Positions 27,029-34,268 of a DNA stretch of 49,569 nt are shown here, one piece after another (the first letter of the stretch is position 1; each line of letters begins with the position of its first letter). This DNA is from an uncultured Tenacibaculum sp. Its GTDB lineage: Bacteria > Bacteroidota > Bacteroidia > Flavobacteriales > Flavobacteriaceae. Where the stretch lies: assembly GCA_947498055.1 (NCBI GenBank), contig CANMJA010000031.1:1-49569 (forward strand). Direction: 5' to 3'. The position numbers and the translations under genes are program-made. The notes below the pieces were generated by a model, which searched no databases, was not told the DNA's origin, and worked only from the letters and a program-made list of their open reading frames with translations.

Positions 27029-27394
27029 TTAAAAAGGTAAATCATCTGGTTCATTCTCCGTTAAATCTGGAGCTGGTTGAAATTGATCTACTGGAGGTAC
27101 ATTTTGAGAAGCTGCTTGTTGTAAGTTCTCTATTCTCCATCCTTGAATAGAATTAAAATACTTAGCTACACCCTCTGGATTAATCCATTCTCTACCTCTT
27201 AAATTAATAGATACTTTAACATCTTGACCTACTTGAAAATTATTCAATAAATCGCATTTATCTTGAATAAATTCAATCATTATCATTTGTGGGTACTGCT
27301 CATCAGTAGTAACTACTAATTCTCTTTTTCTAAACCCATTGCTACCAAACGTCTGTGTTTCGTTAATAATTTTAATTTTCCCAATAACTTCCAT
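27029..27394 (-). CDS. DUF3127 domain protein
   Basis: The 121-residue protein has an OB-fold-like N-terminal domain (MEVIGKIKIINETQTFGSNG..KRELVV, then FQVGQDVKVSINLRGREW) followed by an acidic tail ending DDLPF. This is the DUF3127 pattern. The acidic tail with terminal DDLPF is strikingly like the C-terminal peptide of single-stranded-DNA-binding protein SSB, so a role at DNA is a fair inference. It follows the flavin reductase gene by nine bases and is probably co-transcribed with it. Confidence 0.82.
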   Translation of the reverse strand: MEVIGKIKIINETQTFGSNGFRKRELVVTTDEQYPQMIMIEFIQDKCDLLNNFQVGQDVKVSINLRGREWINPEGVAKYFNSIQGWRIENLQQAASQNVPPVDQFQPAPDLTENEPDDLPF

Positions 27395-27403
27395 AATCTT
27401 AAC

Positions 27404-28264
27404 TTATTTAAGTAAAAGCACTTTCCAAGCACTTTCTAAATCATTCTTTAATAAATATTCTTGTGCAAATGTATGTTTTTTTTCTTCTGAAAGCCCTACT
27501 AAATCAGGATGTTCTTCCGCAAAGTTATTAACACTTTCTTTAGTTGGCAACTCTTCTACATTCCCTAGCATTCCTAAATTATTACCTGTTAACACTGTAC
27601 TATTCCTAATTTCAAAAGGAATTTGATCTACTCCTATTCCTAATGCGGTTAATGGTTTCGCTATCTCGAAAAACCCATCTCTTGCTCTAGAGTAAAAACT
27701 TCCTCCTGCTCTTGCCACCAAATCAATTTTATATTGATCTATTGTTCCCTCTTCATTTAAAATTTCTTCTCTAATATGTAATTTAACAACCTCACAAACA
27801 ATTAAATTCCCTGCTCCACCTTCTTTTCCGGTATAAATAATATCTTTCACTTTACATTCAAACTGCACTGGAGATTCCGCTACTCTATATGGAGCTACTT
27901 CTTCTGAAGGCAGCATTGTTAAACCTGCCTTTACAAATTCATTTACCTCTTTAGGGTACATCGTACTACTTAGAGACATTTGTTGTACAATATCATAATT
28001 AACCACATTAATAACAACTTCTTTTACTTCCTCTGCATTATCTAACGTATGTTTGGTAGTGTTATTTCTAACACTTCTTGCGGGCGAAAATATTAAGGTA
28101 GGTGGATTTGCGCCAAACACGTTAAAAAAGCTAAAAGGAGACAAATTAGGGTTCCCTTCTTTATCTATAGTACTTGCAAAAGCAATAGGTCTAGGCGCAA
28201 TGGCTCCTAGTAAATATTGGTGTAGTTTTCCAGTAGAAATTTCTTTAGGATTTATTGTTAACAT
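27404..28264 (-). CDS. Flavin reductase family protein (FMN-binding split barrel)
   Basis: The 286-residue protein has the split-barrel flavin reductase pattern. GAIAPRPIAFASTIDKEGNPNLSPFSFFNVFG lies near the N terminus, followed by NNTTKHT and the later LVARAGGSFYSRA. It should bind FMN and reduce flavin with NAD(P)H, or act as an oxidoreductase with bound flavin. Length and layout fit the longer Bacteroidota/proteobacterial branch of about 290 residues. It leads a two-gene unit with DUF3127. The upstream -7 region is one base off consensus (TATCTTTA). Confidence 0.88.
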   Translation of the reverse strand: MLTINPKEISTGKLHQYLLGAIAPRPIAFASTIDKEGNPNLSPFSFFNVFGANPPTLIFSPARSVRNNTTKHTLDNAEEVKEVVINVVNYDIVQQMSLSSTMYPKEVNEFVKAGLTMLPSEEVAPYRVAESPVQFECKVKDIIYTGKEGGAGNLIVCEVVKLHIREEILNEEGTIDQYKIDLVARAGGSFYSRARDGFFEIAKPLTALGIGVDQIPFEIRNSTVLTGNNLGMLGNVEELPTKESVNNFAEEHPDLVGLSEEKKHTFAQEYLLKNDLESAWKVLLLK

Positions 28265-28336
28265 GAATTTGTTTTTTAAAATATCCTTGTAAAGATACTA
28301 TCCTTTTAGTTATAATGTTATACCTAAAGAATAGTT

Positions 28337-28344
28337 TATATTTG
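28337..28344 (+). promoter_or_regulatory. -7 element four bases before the histidine-kinase ATG
   Basis: TATATTTG, then ACAA, then ATG at 28349; predicts a leaderless transcript. Confidence 0.55.
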
Positions 28345-28348
28345 ACAA

Positions 28349-29497
28349 ATGAGTTTCTTGAAGAACACTTTTGGGATTAACCGAATTGCAATTTTAGTAT
28401 CACTAATTATTGTCTCATTAGTTTTATGGAATACCTATTCTTTTTTTAATCAGTTTAAAGAAGATGAACGTTTAAAAATGGAGGTTTTTGCTGCCGCTAT
28501 TAAAGAAGCAGAAAGTAATAAAGACCTTGAAGCTAGTTTTAATTTGGAATTTAAGGTTTTTGAAAGTATTACAGATATTCCTTCTATTTTAACCAGCGAA
28601 AGTGGCACAATACGTGAACACCATAATTTAGATCCTGAAAAATCTAAAAATATTCTCTACCTACAAGAACAGTTAGCTATAATGAAAACTGAAAATAGAC
28701 CCATTGAAATCAACTATCTTGGGATTAAAGAATATATTTACTACAGAAATTCAGACCTACTTTACAAACTAAAATATTATCCCATTGCTTTAATACTTAT
28801 CTTAGGGTTGTTTCTAGTTGTTATTTATCTGTTTTTCAACTCCAATAAAATTGCAGAACAAAATAAACTTTGGACAGGTATGGCTAAAGAAACGGCACAT
28901 CAAATAGGCACTCCTTTATCTTCCTTAATGGGATGGGTTACTATTTTAAGAACTCAAAATATTGAAGAAGGATATGTAAATGAGATTGAAAAAGATGTTG
29001 ACAGATTAAATACAATAGCAAATAGATTTTCAAAAATAGGCTCCTCTCCTCAATTAATTTCAGAAAATATTGTTACCGCTACAAAGTCTACATTTGATTA
29101 CTTAAAATCAAAAAGCTCTAAACAAATCTCTTTTACTTTCTACTCTACAGAATCAGAAATTAACATCGATTTAAATGCAGAGCTTTATGGTTGGGTTATT
29201 GAAAATTTATTAAAAAACGCTATCGATGCAATGGCTGGTAAAGGAAGTATAGCTGTTCATATTAATAAAGATAATGAAAAGGCTATTATTACTGTTTCTG
29301 ATACTGGAAAAGGAGTTGCTAAATCAAAGTACAACAAAGTCTTTAAACCTGGTTATACTTCTAAAAAAAGAGGTTGGGGACTAGGCTTATCTTTATCTAA
29401 AAGAATTATAGAAGATTATCATAATGGAAAAATTTTTATTAAAAAATCTGAATTAGGTAAGGGAACTACTTTTGAAATTCAACTTTTTAATGGCTGA
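28349..29497 (+). CDS. Membrane sensor histidine kinase
   Basis: The 382-residue protein has a TM helix (about 11-32), an extracytoplasmic sensor region of about 110 residues and a second TM (about 147-167). The kinase core follows: H-box KETAHQIGTPLSSL with H184, N-box NLLKNAIDAMAG, G1 VSDTGKGV and G2 GWGLGLSLSKRI. The His-Gln-Ile-Gly-Thr-Pro version of the H-box is common in flavobacterial kinases. It signals to an unknown response regulator, as none is adjacent. Its 3' end overlaps the convergent DinB gene by 11 bases. Confidence 0.92.
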   Translation: MSFLKNTFGINRIAILVSLIIVSLVLWNTYSFFNQFKEDERLKMEVFAAAIKEAESNKDLEASFNLEFKVFESITDIPSILTSESGTIREHHNLDPEKSKNILYLQEQLAIMKTENRPIEINYLGIKEYIYYRNSDLLYKLKYYPIALILILGLFLVVIYLFFNSNKIAEQNKLWTGMAKETAHQIGTPLSSLMGWVTILRTQNIEEGYVNEIEKDVDRLNTIANRFSKIGSSPQLISENIVTATKSTFDYLKSKSSKQISFTFYSTESEINIDLNAELYGWVIENLLKNAIDAMAGKGSIAVHINKDNEKAIITVSDTGKGVAKSKYNKVFKPGYTSKKRGWGLGLSLSKRIIEDYHNGKIFIKKSELGKGTTFEIQLFNG

Positions 29498-29963
29498 TCA
29501 TCTTCTTTATTAATGAAATTTGCCCTAAATGATAATATGCATGTTCAATTACTCCTTCTATATTTCTTCTGTAAGTACCATATTTTTTATTCTCAAAAGT
29601 CTCTTCTAATTTAGTTTCAGACATTTCTTCTATATATTTTGCAAAAATTTCTGCATTTACTATTAATTCATTCTTCAAAACACCCCATTCTTCCTCTGTA
29701 AGAGTTTCCATGCTACAAAAACTAAATTTATCTTTTATTTCTAATTTCTCTCCTTTAAAAACAGGTAGTATTCCTTTTAAATAATAATTTATATGATATG
29801 TTAATTCTGCTATTGTATTTAACGAATATTTCTTTTGAATAGCTTGCTTATAAGTAATTGTATGTAACTGCTTCTTATAATTCGTATTTGCTATCCAAGT
29901 TCCATCTAAAAAAACTTCTCTAAATCTATTCGCTATTTCTTTCGATTCTCTCAACTCATTCAA
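29487..29963 (-). CDS. DinB superfamily protein
   Basis: The 158-residue four-helix protein has histidines spaced as in DinB-like metal-binding folds: TYHINYYLKG in the second helix and HAYYHLGQI near the end. Members include thiol-S-transferases such as bacillithiol or mycothiol enzymes, but the substrate here is unknown. The start is a TTG inside the overlap with the HIT gene (8 bases), which implies translational coupling; the nearby ATG is out of frame. It converges with the histidine-kinase gene. Confidence 0.78.
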   Translation of the reverse strand: MNELRESKEIANRFREVFLDGTWIANTNYKKQLHTITYKQAIQKKYSLNTIAELTYHINYYLKGILPVFKGEKLEIKDKFSFCSMETLTEEEWGVLKNELIVNAEIFAKYIEEMSETKLEETFENKKYGTYRRNIEGVIEHAYYHLGQISLIKKMISH

Positions 29964-30348
29964 AATTATTGGCTACATTTTCTGCTAAACTCAAAAACTC
30001 TTCTCTCGTTAATTTCTCTTTAGTAACAAACTGCATGTCTGCCATTTTGTTAATTGGAATTAAATGCACATGTACGTGAGGCACTTCTAAACCAATAACA
30101 CTCATACCAATACGCTCACAAGAAATTGTTTTCTCTAATGCTTTCGCTACTCTATAACTAAAATCCATTAATTCGAGATACTCTTCTTTAGATAAATCAA
30201 ATATTTTATTTTCTTCTTTTTTAGGAATTACTAATGTATGTCCTTTTGCATTCGGATTTATATCTAAAAAAGCATAAAAAAGATCATTTTCTGCTATTTT
30301 ATATGAAGGTATTTCTCCTTTAATAATTTTAGTAAATATACTAGCCAT
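29956..30348 (-). CDS. HIT family nucleotide-binding protein
   Basis: The 130-residue protein has the HIT signature HVHVHLIPI near residue 97, with FLDINPNAKGHTLVIPK and the N-terminal IFTKIIKGEIPSYKI of the HinT branch. It should hydrolyse nucleoside phosphoramidates or related AMP conjugates in the cytoplasm. It lies downstream of greA, a common flavobacterial order, but a strong terminator separates them, and it overlaps the DinB gene that follows. Confidence 0.93.
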   Translation of the reverse strand: MASIFTKIIKGEIPSYKIAENDLFYAFLDINPNAKGHTLVIPKKEENKIFDLSKEEYLELMDFSYRVAKALEKTISCERIGMSVIGLEVPHVHVHLIPINKMADMQFVTKEKLTREEFLSLAENVANNFE

Positions 30349-30375
30349 ATTTATTTCTGTTTTTGGTAATTATTT

Positions 30376-30424
30376 ATAAATATAGAAAGGGTTTTGAAAC
30401 AATCAAAACCCTTTCTATATTTAT
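30376..30424 (-). terminator. 22-bp perfect-stem terminator of greA
   Basis: Arms 30376-30397 and 30403-30424 are perfectly complementary around a five-base loop, 18 bases after the greA stop. On the minus strand it is not followed by a long T run, but the stem is unusually long. Confidence 0.85.
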
Positions 30425-30441
30425 TTTTTTGTAATTAAAAC

Positions 30442-30915
30442 TTAACGTGAGATTTCTAAAATCTCAAACTTCATTATACCATTAGGTACTTGAATTTCAG
30501 CAACATCTCCTACTTCCTTACCAAGTAAACCTTTCCCTATTGGTGAATTTACAGATAATTTACCATTTCTAACATCTGTTTCAGAATCTGCCACTAGAGT
30601 ATAGGTAAACTCCATATTATTCGTTGTATTTTTAATTTTCACAACAGAATGAATTAAAACTTTTGAGGTATCTAACTGGCTTTCATCTATAATTCTAGCA
30701 CTAGCAACCACATTTTTAAGCTTTACTATTTTAAATTCTAATAAAGACTGTTCTTCTTTTGCTGCGTGATATTCCGCATTTTCACTTAAATCACCTTTAT
30801 CTCGTGCATCTGCTATTTCCTGCGATACTCTTGGTCTTTCAACCTGCTCTAAATTTGCTAATTCTTCTTTTAACTTCTTTAGTCCTTCTTCTGTGTAATA
30901 TGATATTTCACTCAT
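30442..30915 (-). CDS. greA: Transcription elongation factor GreA
   Basis: The 157-residue protein has the N-terminal coiled-coil (YTEEGLKKLKEELANLE, then RDKGDLSENAEYHAAKEEQ with the acidic tip residues) and the C-terminal FKBP-like domain (NSPIGKGLLGKEVGDVAEIQVPNG). It rescues backtracked RNA polymerase by stimulating transcript cleavage. Length and all motifs are standard. It has its own promoter and terminator. Confidence 0.97.
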   Translation of the reverse strand: MSEISYYTEEGLKKLKEELANLEQVERPRVSQEIADARDKGDLSENAEYHAAKEEQSLLEFKIVKLKNVVASARIIDESQLDTSKVLIHSVVKIKNTTNNMEFTYTLVADSETDVRNGKLSVNSPIGKGLLGKEVGDVAEIQVPNGIMKFEILEISR

Positions 30916-30967
30916 AACTTCTAAAATTTAAAAAATCCCAGTCCATTTTAGGAGTGAGATCGTCTTA

Positions 30968-30975
30968 CAAATGTA
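30968..30975 (-). promoter_or_regulatory. -7 promoter element for greA
   Basis: The minus strand reads TACATTTG, 52 bases before the ATG at 30915. Confidence 0.5.
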
Positions 30976-31027
30976 CAAAATATTTGTAAATTAGCCTCGA
31001 TTCATTTACTATAATACTCTTAAAATT

Positions 31028-31435
31028 ATGAGAAAAATCATTTTTGCTTTATTTTTTTGCACATTACTAAACTGTTCAAACACGGATGATTTAGGTAATT
31101 GTTTTAGAGGCGTATCTTTAAATGAAACTATTAATTTATCTAACCCACAATTTATTAATATTCAGGTTCCTGGCGGGCATGCTACAGCTAATATTGGGGG
31201 ACGTAATCTACTTATTATAAGAAGGTCTAATTCCGCTTTCAAAGCATATGATTTACAATGTCCTGAAGGTACTTGTAATTCCCCAATGACTTTCGATGGA
31301 TTAAAATTAATTTGTAGTTGTGATGATAAAGAATATAATTCTTTAAATGGCTCTCCTTTAGATGGTGAAGGCTGTTTTGCTTTAGAGTACAATGTATTAC
31401 AAATAAACAACAACGCTTTACAAATAAGCAGATAA
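31028..31435 (+). CDS. Rieske-fold lipoprotein lacking the histidine ligands
   Basis: The 135-residue protein has a lipobox ending at Cys16 (TLLNC). Its core follows the Rieske layout: LQCPEGTC (C78-P-E80, C83) and LICSCDDKEYN (C96-S-C98-D99), then SLNGSPLDGEG. A canonical Rieske [2Fe-2S] site needs CxH and CxxH; here the two histidines are Glu80 and Asp99. It therefore probably does not bind a normal Rieske cluster, or binds one differently. It is exported and membrane-anchored. It sits upstream of purK, which has its own promoter, so the link to purine synthesis is only positional. Confidence 0.78.
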   Translation: MRKIIFALFFCTLLNCSNTDDLGNCFRGVSLNETINLSNPQFINIQVPGGHATANIGGRNLLIIRRSNSAFKAYDLQCPEGTCNSPMTFDGLKLICSCDDKEYNSLNGSPLDGEGCFALEYNVLQINNNALQISR

Positions 31436-31462
31436 AATATTTATCGACCCAATTAAGATGCT

Positions 31463-31470
31463 TACTTTTG
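31463..31470 (+). promoter_or_regulatory. -7 promoter element for purK
   Basis: TACTTTTG, 24 bases before the GTG start at 31495. Confidence 0.5.
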
Positions 31471-31494
31471 CAATAACAACACAAAAACTAAAAA

Positions 31495-32655
31495 GTGCAA
31501 AATTTTTTCTCTTCTAGCTTTAGACTAGGAGTTTTAGGAGGTGGACAACTAGGAAGAATGTTACTTTCTGAAACTCAAAAACTAGATATTTTTACTGTCA
31601 TTTTAGATTCCTCATTACAAGCTCCTTGTGCAGAAATATGTAATGAATTTCATCAAGGTGATTTACTTGATTTTGATACTGTATATAACTTTGGAAAAAA
31701 AGTAGATTTATTAACTATTGAAATTGAAAATGTTAATATTGATGCTTTAGATAAACTGGAAAGTGAAGGCGTAAAAATCTATCCTAAACCAGCAACCTTA
31801 AGAATTATTCAAAACAAAGCGCAACAAAAGAAATTTTATACGCAATACAATATTCCTACTGCAAAATTTAATCATTATGCTTTTATAGATGAATTAAAAC
31901 ATTCTTATGAAAATAATGTGATTAATTTTCCTTTTGTATGGAAGGCTGCTCGTTTTGGTTATGATGGAAATGGTGTGAAAGTAGTAAAGAATTACGCCGA
32001 TTTAGAATCTTTACCTGAAGGGGAATGTATTGCCGAAAAAATGATTCCTTTTAAAAATGAGTTAGCTGTTATTGTTGCTCGAAATGAGAAAGGAGAAATT
32101 AAAACCTACCCAGTAGTAGAGATGGAATTTCATCCGGAAGCTAATCAAGTAGAATACGTTATTTGTCCTGCCAGAATAGAAGATAAAATTTCTACTAAAG
32201 CAAAAAAAGTAGCTCTAAAAGTAGCAGATGCTTTCGATTTTGTTGGCTTATTAGCTGTAGAAATGTTTCAAACAGAAGATGATGAAATTTTAGTAAATGA
32301 AGTTGCCCCTAGAACTCATAACTCTGGGCACTATAGTATAGAAGCAAGTTACACGAATCAATTTGAACAACATCTAAGAAGTATTTTAAACCTTCCTTTA
32401 GGTAATACTGACAGCAAAGTTGCCGGTATTATGGTAAATTTGGTAGGTACTGAAGGACATACTGGTGATGTTCTTTATGAAAACATGGAGGAAATATTAG
32501 CTATTGATGGAGTTACTCCACATATCTATGGAAAAAAACACACCAAACCATTTCGTAAAATGGGGCATGTTACCATAGTTCATGAAGACATTAAGATCGC
32601 TCGTGAAATAGCACAAAAAGTAAAAGAAACAGTAAAAGTAATTAGCAAACAATAA
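31495..32655 (+). CDS. purK: N5-carboxyaminoimidazole ribonucleotide synthase
   Basis: PurK uses ATP and bicarbonate to carboxylate AIR to N5-CAIR in purine synthesis. The 386-residue ATP-grasp protein shows FRLGVLGGGQLGRML at the N terminus, FPFVWKAARFGYDGNGV in the ATP-binding domain and NEVAPRTHNSGHYSIEA near the C-terminal side. The length fits. It starts with GTG; no in-frame ATG is near the conserved N terminus. It is followed by purE 103 bases on, across a heptamer repeat, probably in one unit. Confidence 0.96.
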   Translation: MQNFFSSSFRLGVLGGGQLGRMLLSETQKLDIFTVILDSSLQAPCAEICNEFHQGDLLDFDTVYNFGKKVDLLTIEIENVNIDALDKLESEGVKIYPKPATLRIIQNKAQQKKFYTQYNIPTAKFNHYAFIDELKHSYENNVINFPFVWKAARFGYDGNGVKVVKNYADLESLPEGECIAEKMIPFKNELAVIVARNEKGEIKTYPVVEMEFHPEANQVEYVICPARIEDKISTKAKKVALKVADAFDFVGLLAVEMFQTEDDEILVNEVAPRTHNSGHYSIEASYTNQFEQHLRSILNLPLGNTDSKVAGIMVNLVGTEGHTGDVLYENMEEILAIDGVTPHIYGKKHTKPFRKMGHVTIVHEDIKIAREIAQKVKETVKVISKQ

Positions 32656-32715
32656 ACAGTTTACAAGGAACAGTAATCATTTATTAATACTAAAGAACAA
32701 TACAAAATAGATCAC

Positions 32716-32746
32716 TGATAATTGATAATTGATAATTGATAATTGA
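32716..32746 (+). repeat. Heptamer tandem repeat (TGATAAT)x4
   Basis: Four exact copies of TGATAAT plus a partial TGA lie in the purK-purE gap. Upstream sequence back to about 32680 looks like degenerate copies in the same seven-base phase. Confidence 0.9.
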
Positions 32747-32758
32747 AATTTAAAAAAT

Positions 32759-33238
32759 ATGGTAGGAATTATCATGGGAAGCGATTCAGATCTTCCTATA
32801 ATGCAAGAAGCAATAGATATTTTAGAAGGAATGGATATTCAAATTGAAGTAGATATTGTATCTGCCCATAGAACTCCAGAAAAATTATTTGATTATTCTA
32901 TGAATGCTCATAAAAGAGGAATTAAAGTTATTATTGCTGGTGCTGGTGGAGCTGCACATTTACCTGGTATGGTAGCTAGTATGAGTCCGTTACCAGTAAT
33001 TGGAGTACCTGTAAAAAGTAGAAACTCAATAGATGGGTGGGATTCTGTTTTATCTATTTTACAAATGCCAGGAGGTGTTCCTGTAGCTACTGTAGCTTTA
33101 GATGGTGCAAAAAACGCGGGTATTTTAGCAGCCCAAATTATTGGAGCATCTGATAAATGTGTATTAGATAAAATCGTTGCATATAAAGAAGGTTTAAAAC
33201 TTAAAGTTGAAAAAGCTTCTGAAAGAGTAAAAAAATAA
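32759..33238 (+). CDS. purE: N5-CAIR mutase
   Basis: PurE converts N5-CAIR (from PurK next door) to CAIR. The 159-residue class I protein shows MGSDSDLPIMQEA, SAHRTPEKLF, IAGAGGAAHLPGM and the later QMPGGVPVATVALDG. Length and motifs are standard for the octameric mutase. It ends in a hairpin terminator. Confidence 0.97.
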   Translation: MVGIIMGSDSDLPIMQEAIDILEGMDIQIEVDIVSAHRTPEKLFDYSMNAHKRGIKVIIAGAGGAAHLPGMVASMSPLPVIGVPVKSRNSIDGWDSVLSILQMPGGVPVATVALDGAKNAGILAAQIIGASDKCVLDKIVAYKEGLKLKVEKASERVKK

Positions 33239-33671
33239 TACTAAATACCAGTTGGAGTACTTTTGACGCAAGAAAAAGTGTATCGAGAACTATTTTATAA
33301 CTAAAATTAGGATTCTCGATACAATTTTTCTCCATTTTATTCCGATAAATCAACACCTCTGATATATTTTTTAGTTGTTTGTTTTTTAGTCACTTACAAA
33401 ATAGCAACTCCTATCTTCTTTGCCTTCATGCAAATACTTCGACTATCACTCAGTAAATAAAAGCAAAAATCAAGACTGGTGGTAAAAATTTAAAAAATAC
33501 CACAGCACAACGGGTTACTAAATGTAGTTTACATTATATATTAATAACTTCAATCAATAGTTTTAAACTATTTATATTACAGTTAATGTATAGAATTTTA
33601 ATTTGAAAACGATGTTTGCTATTTTTATTTATTCTAAATAAACTATATTGTGCCTGATATAATTTATAACT
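33239..33671. other. 433-bp gene-less stretch after purE
   Basis: It holds the purE terminator, then AT-rich sequence with no open frame. A 43-base segment at 33461-33503 resembles 41072-41113 (see findings). No promoter consensus is seen before the gene at 33672. Confidence 0.5.
33279..33329 (+). terminator. Hairpin terminator of purE
   Basis: TGTATCGAGAA pairs with TTCTCGATACA (11 bp, 23-base loop), followed by TTTTT. Confidence 0.75.
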
Positions 33672-34268
33672 ATGAAAAAAACTATTTTATTATTTCTAAT
33701 CGTTACATCTTCTGTTTTAAATATAAATTCCCAAATTAAAAAAGATACTATAAAAGAGAACTCTATTTGGTATGCAGATGTTACCATAGGTGGTTCTGGA
33801 GCCAAAGGTGGTGGATTTTTAACTGGTTTCTCAATAAATTATCAACACAAAAAAAACTTATTTACATTTAGAAATTATAATAATGTCAGGTTAGATGGTT
33901 TTATATTATTTCCAATTCCATTTATAAAAGAAGTAAATAACGAATATGGCTTTTTGTATGGAAGGAGACACGTAAATAAAACGTTCTCTTACAGCTATTC
34001 TGCTGGTATATCTTATTCAGAATTTCAAAAGCGTTTACAAAATAGTTCTTTTAAAACAACAAACAGTATTGGTTTTCCTTTAGAATTTAATATTAAATGG
34101 TTTAAAAACAAGAAATCGCCATATAGAATTTACGAATTAATTCCAGTTGGTAATCCTAGCGCACTAGGAAATAGTATTGGCTTTAAATTTCTTGCAAATG
34201 TTTCAGAAATCCCTTATGTTGGTATTGGCTTAACTATTGGTATAGGTAAGTATAAAATTTATAATTAA
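33672..34268 (+). CDS. Small secreted barrel-like protein
   Basis: The 198-residue protein has a signal peptide ending around NINSQ (residues 1-20). Alternating aromatic/hydrophobic strands follow, with glycine-rich turns (GGSGAKGGGF, GIGLTIGIGKYK). It looks like a small outer-membrane barrel; I do not recognise a family. It abuts the M3 peptidase gene exactly (stop then ATG with no gap), so the two are probably translated together, though I see no functional link. Confidence 0.68.
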   Translation: MKKTILLFLIVTSSVLNINSQIKKDTIKENSIWYADVTIGGSGAKGGGFLTGFSINYQHKKNLFTFRNYNNVRLDGFILFPIPFIKEVNNEYGFLYGRRHVNKTFSYSYSAGISYSEFQKRLQNSSFKTTNSIGFPLEFNIKWFKNKKSPYRIYELIPVGNPSALGNSIGFKFLANVSEIPYVGIGLTIGIGKYKIYN

